DNA of 64,000 nt from Nitrospirales bacterium. GTDB taxonomy: Bacteria > Nitrospirota > Nitrospiria > Nitrospirales > UBA8639. The stretch lies in assembly GCA_031315915.1 (NCBI GenBank), contig JALDRK010000022.1, forward strand, positions 1 through 64,000. Reading direction: 5' to 3'. The notes below the pieces were generated by a model. That model was not told the DNA's origin, ran no database searches, and was given only the letters and a program-made list of their open reading frames with translations. Made by a program: the position numbers and the translations under genes. How positions within the stretch are numbered: the stretch's first letter is position 1; every line of letters starts with the position of its first letter. Below, piece after piece: positions 60,333-64,000 of the stretch.

Positions 60333-61340
60333 GTGAAGCCACGGCAAGCCCTGGGCGGCGGTGGGACGTATGTGGCCTATAAGTTTACCGGAAAAGAATT
60401 GGACGACAGCACCGGCCTGTATTTCTATGAAGCGCGCTACTACGATGCGGTTCTTGGCAGGTTTATTTCCGCTGATACGATGGTGCCGGATCCGCTGTAT
60501 CCGCAAGAACTCAATCGATACAGCTATACAAGAAATAACCCCATCACGCTGACGGATCCCACTGGGCACTTTACCATTCCTACCCATGTGAGTATGACGT
60601 ACACGATCGCCCGAGAGCAGGGGTTCGGGTTTTGGCAGTCCCTCGCCTACGGGCTTCAAGCTGGTTGGGCGGATGTTGGCACCCAAAGCACGAACCTTTA
60701 ATGATGCCGTGGGCCATATGATGAGCGAGTTATTCCGAGAACTGATACAGAGTACGCCACTTCCGATATTACTTTTCAGATGGCCTTGATTCGAGCCACA
60801 TTCGAACTGTCGGAAGGAAATGTTCCCTTTGTCGTCCATGCAGCAGAGGACACGGGCCCTCATAGTCACGTGGCCAATAACATTCCCCAAAAATGGCTCG
60901 GCCTCCACTTTGATCAACCGACTTTTGACCATATGTCTGCGGACAGACATGCTACCGATCAAGAACTCGGAGTAGGTAGGAAACGGGGGGGATTAGTCTT
61001 TGAACTTCACCGTGAGATCGAACAAGAGAGATTTGTGGGTGAGGTTAGGGAAGTCATCTATGAGCGGTTTCTGGAGAAGGAGGTGTTCGGCCCGGGGCCT
61101 CCAGGTTTCTCTCCAATAGGCTCCCAGGTGGTGGGGAGGCTGTTAGAAAATCCCGGCTGGTTCGAGATAGGAGTGGACCTCTTGAGAAAGAGACCCCTGA
61201 TCAATGGCCAACCGATTGTGGGTCGGGCTTTTGACCTCTGGGCCAATACGTCCTTGAACTATAGGGCTGGGAATGGCTTTAATGGAAGCAATGGGACCTT
61301 TGGGTATGACAACTTTGATTGGGAACCATATGATTGGTAG
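60333..61340 (+). pseudogene. Orphan RHS core tip with zinc-phospholipase-like end, frameshifted
   Basis: The first 80 residues are the RHS-associated core end: YKFTGKELDDSTGLYFYEAR, GRFISADTMVPDPLYPQELN, RYSYTRNNPITLTDPTGH. A helical toxin-like part then begins (AREQGFGFWQSLAYGLQAG), hits a stop at 60699, and continues in frame +1 (NDAVGHMMSELFRELIQ) before returning to the first frame at 60780 (IRATFELSEGNVPFVVHAAE). The H-A-A-E-D-x-G-P-H-S-H-V pattern resembles zinc-dependent phospholipase C-like helical domains. The N-terminal repeats of an RHS protein are missing. It is a remnant, or a displaced tip awaiting recombination. Confidence 0.7.
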
Positions 61341-61343
61341 CTC

Positions 61344-62195
61344 TTGGTCAATCCTAGTCCTGGATTTAAATCGATGGGCATGATGAAAAAGTTCATAAGG
61401 GGATTCTCTCCGCATCACCCACACCGTCCCCAGACCACTCTCTATGGGCAGGATCGGGGAACACGCCTGCTTTGCCGGGTGGTATTCGTCAGCCTGATCT
61501 TCGTTGGGGGGGGCTGTGCGGTGGGTTCTTCGATGGATCAAGCGATCCACCAGGCCGGGATAAAACGTAGGGCTGAGTGGTTAGACCGAACGGCCCGGGA
61601 AGCCGAACGCTATGCCTTTGTCCATGGCCAATATGTTTCGTCTCCCAAAGGTAAGCTCTTATTAATTCGCCGAGGCCAAGATCTGTGTGCTGTTCGAGTG
61701 ACAGCTTATCGACGGGGCCACGATGCGGGGCCGCGCACATTTTTTAGCACTGGGAAGGAGACTACCTATGCGGAGTATGACTGGGTCTTCCAAGGGGATG
61801 GCAGTGGGGATCTGACCAAGTCGAACGTGGAAAGCGGGCATGACGAACTTTCACGCGGAGCCTTTGTGGGGATCTCCTTCCATCTTTCGATGGAATTAGG
61901 GAACTTTGACGTGGAATGTGGAGAATGGAAGTTTTGGTGGGCTTTTCCCACCGCCGTTTCTTTTGACCCAGTGCCCAAGCCCTATACACCGGAAGAATTT
62001 GAAATGGCCCCGACCAATTGGGCACAGGTCTCGGAGATCGATCTGCAAGACCCGCGGCTGCGCTGGTACTCTCACCATTATGGGGCCAATGCGACGAGGG
62101 AGGACTATATTGAAAAACTGATTCCCGCTGAGGACTTGCCCGGGGGCCAAGCCGCCTCCAGCACCCCCGCCCATTCGGCAAACCCAAAAGACTGA
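61344..62195 (+). CDS. Hypothetical lipoprotein next to the RHS tip
   Basis: A 283-residue protein with a lipobox GGGC near residue 57. The start is uncertain; an ATG at MKKFIRGF is possible. The mature part has REAERYAFVHGQYVSSPKGK, LLLIRRGQDLCAVRVTAYRR, FVGISFHLSMELGNFDVECG and EWKFWWAFPTAVSFDPV. No family was recognised. As the gene follows the RHS tip directly (3-base gap), an immunity role against it is a possibility by position only. Confidence 0.6.
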   Translation: MVNPSPGFKSMGMMKKFIRGFSPHHPHRPQTTLYGQDRGTRLLCRVVFVSLIFVGGGCAVGSSMDQAIHQAGIKRRAEWLDRTAREAERYAFVHGQYVSSPKGKLLLIRRGQDLCAVRVTAYRRGHDAGPRTFFSTGKETTYAEYDWVFQGDGSGDLTKSNVESGHDELSRGAFVGISFHLSMELGNFDVECGEWKFWWAFPTAVSFDPVPKPYTPEEFEMAPTNWAQVSEIDLQDPRLRWYSHHYGANATREDYIEKLIPAEDLPGGQAASSTPAHSANPKD

Positions 62196-62552
62196 AAAGG
62201 GGGGAAAGATTTGGTGTCAGATTCGAAAAGTGGTCACCCATAACGAATTTCTGGCAACTGGGCACATCACGTCTTCCCAGTATATTCTTCCGCTAAAGCC
62301 GGTTGCTTCTCTCTCTGCTAACCCCTACCCGACTCGCGTCTGGTCTTCATTGGATTCGGTATGGGTTCTATTGGTTGATTCACGTCAGTTACCCATCAGG
62401 ATCAAGGCGACAGTGTTTTGGTGGTTCTTATCACAAAAGAACGGGCTGTCACCATCTTCTTCCCGTGATTATTAAAGGGGAGAGAAAATCCCAAAAGCCC
62501 TCACTCTTGATGAAGTGCCTGAAAAAAAATGAAAACCGAAAACACAACACAC
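62196..62552. other. Intergenic region
   Basis: About 360 bases between convergent genes with no convincing coding frame. A G-run with GGGGGGAAAG near 62199 and a C-rich stretch occur; no clear hairpin with T-run. Confidence 0.35.
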
Positions 62553-63437
62553 CTAATTTTGACCTTGAACCTCCTCCCACAGCTTCTGAGCGTCTTCATG
62601 CCACGTGTACCCGGAACTGAATCCTTCCCCGTTTGTACGATCGAACATGACCTGCCAGTGCATAGGGCTCGGTAAGAGGCAGAATACCAGGACATATCGG
62701 TGTCCTGTGGATGGTAACCAACCCCTGTGTAGTACCTGCGCGGGTTCGAAGATGATCCCTTGACCGGCCTGCATTTCCCACGAATGGGCCTGAAATGTCA
62801 TGCCGTTCTGCTTGGCCAACTCCCCTAGGTCCTCAATTCGTTTTTTGACCGGCCCAAAGACATATCCAATCTTGGCGAATTTGTCCGTCGTCGCTCGATC
62901 CAGAAAAATGGTATTCCCCTGATGCTCCTGAAAGTCGTTCAAATACAGAAGGATTTTTAAATGAGACGAAGGGCCTTTATCGCAATGCCATAGAAAAGAC
63001 CTGGTCGGTTGATCGGCCGGCTGTGCTTTTAAAAATGCATGCCAGTAAATCAAAAACTCACTGCCAAAGTAATCACGGATTTTATTGGTCAATTCAGTCG
63101 AAAAGATTTTCTGAAACCATTGTAGAAGGAAGCCTTGGTCCCGAATCTGCAGAAATTCCGAATAATCCATCTCGGGCTTGGAATAAGCTTTTTGGGTGAC
63201 TGACGGGAGTTGAGACAGGAAGTCATCGGCGTTTTTTTCTTCCAAAATGGTCAGGTGTTCTATGCCTTGCTGTTCTAAAAGGCTGGGCTTGGAGTGTCTG
63301 TTTCCCCTAAACGCATCCTGACATTGGCGGGTGTAGTGGGCATAGCCACGCGTTTCGTCATATAGGGCATAGGTGGCCTTCGCACGGGATGGATCTAAAT
63401 CAAGTTTTCGTTTTTTTGAGAAGAAATTGAACCACAT
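62553..63437 (-). CDS. 2-Oxoglutarate/Fe(II) oxygenase-like protein
   Basis: A 294-residue cytoplasmic protein resembling phytanoyl-CoA dioxygenase-like enzymes. The facial triad is visible as His151-Cys-Asp153 in FLWHCDKGPSSH and His237 in AQVLHRGWLPS, with Arg247 in GHRYVLVF to bind 2-oxoglutarate. The first 130 residues are a helical cap. Such enzymes hydroxylate small molecules or proteins. It is monocistronic with a partial methyltransferase-like gene upstream. Substrate is not known. Confidence 0.8.
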   Translation of the reverse strand: MWFNFFSKKRKLDLDPSRAKATYALYDETRGYAHYTRQCQDAFRGNRHSKPSLLEQQGIEHLTILEEKNADDFLSQLPSVTQKAYSKPEMDYSEFLQIRDQGFLLQWFQKIFSTELTNKIRDYFGSEFLIYWHAFLKAQPADQPTRSFLWHCDKGPSSHLKILLYLNDFQEHQGNTIFLDRATTDKFAKIGYVFGPVKKRIEDLGELAKQNGMTFQAHSWEMQAGQGIIFEPAQVLHRGWLPSTGHRYVLVFCLLPSPMHWQVMFDRTNGEGFSSGYTWHEDAQKLWEEVQGQN

Positions 63438-63584
63438 AGAATCAGTTTCCCCTTATGGGCGGGAGCATGATCGTTACTTCACTTTGATGAGCAAGCATGA
63501 TTTCCGGGAATTTTCATGCATCGATTGGCATGAGATTGTTCGGGTGTAAACGCTTAGGTCCGTTTTGGTGTATCTTCTGCCTTG

Positions 63585-64000
63585 TTAATTGGCTATCCGA
63601 GCGATATGGCATCCTTTTTTTGTTTGGTATTTTAGTTTCGGAATCAATCCAAAGAGTCGTTTCTTGCTGAATCGGAGTTTCGGCGGACGGATGTAGCTGG
63701 TGAATTGACAGGTCAACGGTCTTGACGCCAAATGATTGATCAAGGCATCTCTGATCTCTTTACGAATGCCTTCAACAAAACAGACCACTCCATTTTGAAA
63801 TACCGCATAGCCTCGAGCATCATCAAGAATTCCATCGATGATGATCAAGTCGTAGGTGAATCCCAGTTCAAGGACGGCAGGTAAGTCGGGGACTAGAGTC
63901 CACTGGTCGGTTGATTTACCAATATTCTCTTTAAGCGCCTGAAGGCAAAACTGATTGTTTTCCGTGGAGACGATTTTTCCGATAGCCACGGGATGATGAA
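63585..64000 (-). CDS. Partial gene, possible methyltransferase-like end
   Basis: Reading leftward from the window edge the frame is open from 64000 to the stop at 63585, so the start is off the window (the last in-frame GTG is at 63989). Visible text includes VSTENNQFCLQALKENIGKS, LELGFTYDLIIIDGILDDA and RPPKLRFSKKRLFGLIPKLK. The YDLIIIDG strand is like the end of a Rossmann fold, as in SAM-dependent methyltransferases. Too little is visible to be sure. Confidence 0.6.
   Translation of the reverse strand, partial: HHPVAIGKIVSTENNQFCLQALKENIGKSTDQWTLVPDLPAVLELGFTYDLIIIDGILDDARGYAVFQNGVVCFVEGIRKEIRDALINHLASRPLTCQFTSYIRPPKLRFSKKRLFGLIPKLKYQTKKGCHIARIAN

Noticed and set aside
1-64000. CRISPR arrays, tRNA genes, insertion sequences
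   Set aside because: No regularly spaced repeats, no cloverleaf-like segments with a CCA end, and no transposase motifs were found while reading both strands; a dedicated search could still find weak cases.

Overview
The window looks like a chromosomal segment of a free-living Gram-negative bacterium, most likely a Nitrospira-type member of the Nitrospirota. This is an inference from gene content and moderate GC: many Sec- and lipobox-bearing proteins, a tal/pgl pair near class II fumarase, a TusA/DsrE pair, and GGAGG-type ribosome sites. No rRNA, tRNA, CRISPR array or transposase was seen.

Layout. 1-18.4 kb is mostly core: the 3' part of panC, a lemA/TPM-domain operon, a patch of defence or toxin-like genes (PD-(D/E)XK protein, nucleotidyltransferase pair, MazG-like protein and a decayed copy of its end), glycerate kinase, a hybrid histidine kinase, family 5 uracil-DNA glycosylase, transaldolase, 6-phosphogluconolactonase, an NfeD/SPFH pair and an amidohydrolase lipoprotein. 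19.1-22.1 kb is an integron-like cassette array: same-strand small genes (Mrr-like nuclease, HigBA, two unknowns) separated by attC-like sites, with no integrase in the window. 22.2-31.6 kb holds fumC, a HicBA pair next to a broken antitoxin, tusA/dsrE, a CBS protein, and an operon of WD40-caspase, YVTN propeller lipoprotein and FecR protein.

32.2-50.4 kb is the unusual part. Eight proteins share an N-terminal signal peptide plus a roughly 110-residue domain (core PAGDDVEVGPGTY, then AESWLKLVP and a GLExxGTxSGI-like end). They carry very different C-termini: lectin-like propeller, parallel beta-helix, LVIVD-type propeller, beta/gamma-crystallin repeats, an Ala/Gln-rich helical body, DUF928, or nothing. 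Among them lie phage-tail/type VI parts that all carry export signals: a VgrG-like hub with a Sec signal, two separate stalk proteins with Sec signals, and a Tat-signal protein that looks like two fused tail-tube domains. No sheath, baseplate or ATPase gene is present. The best candidate for an undescribed system is therefore an exported, non-contractile tube-spike assembly with a family of modular secreted partners.

50.4-64 kb holds a GT2 glycosyltransferase, two secreted metalloprotease loci each next to one or two related companion proteins, a polytopic membrane protein, an orphan frameshifted RHS tip with a zinc-phospholipase-like end, a lipoprotein, a 2-oxoglutarate oxygenase-like protein and a partial gene at the right edge.
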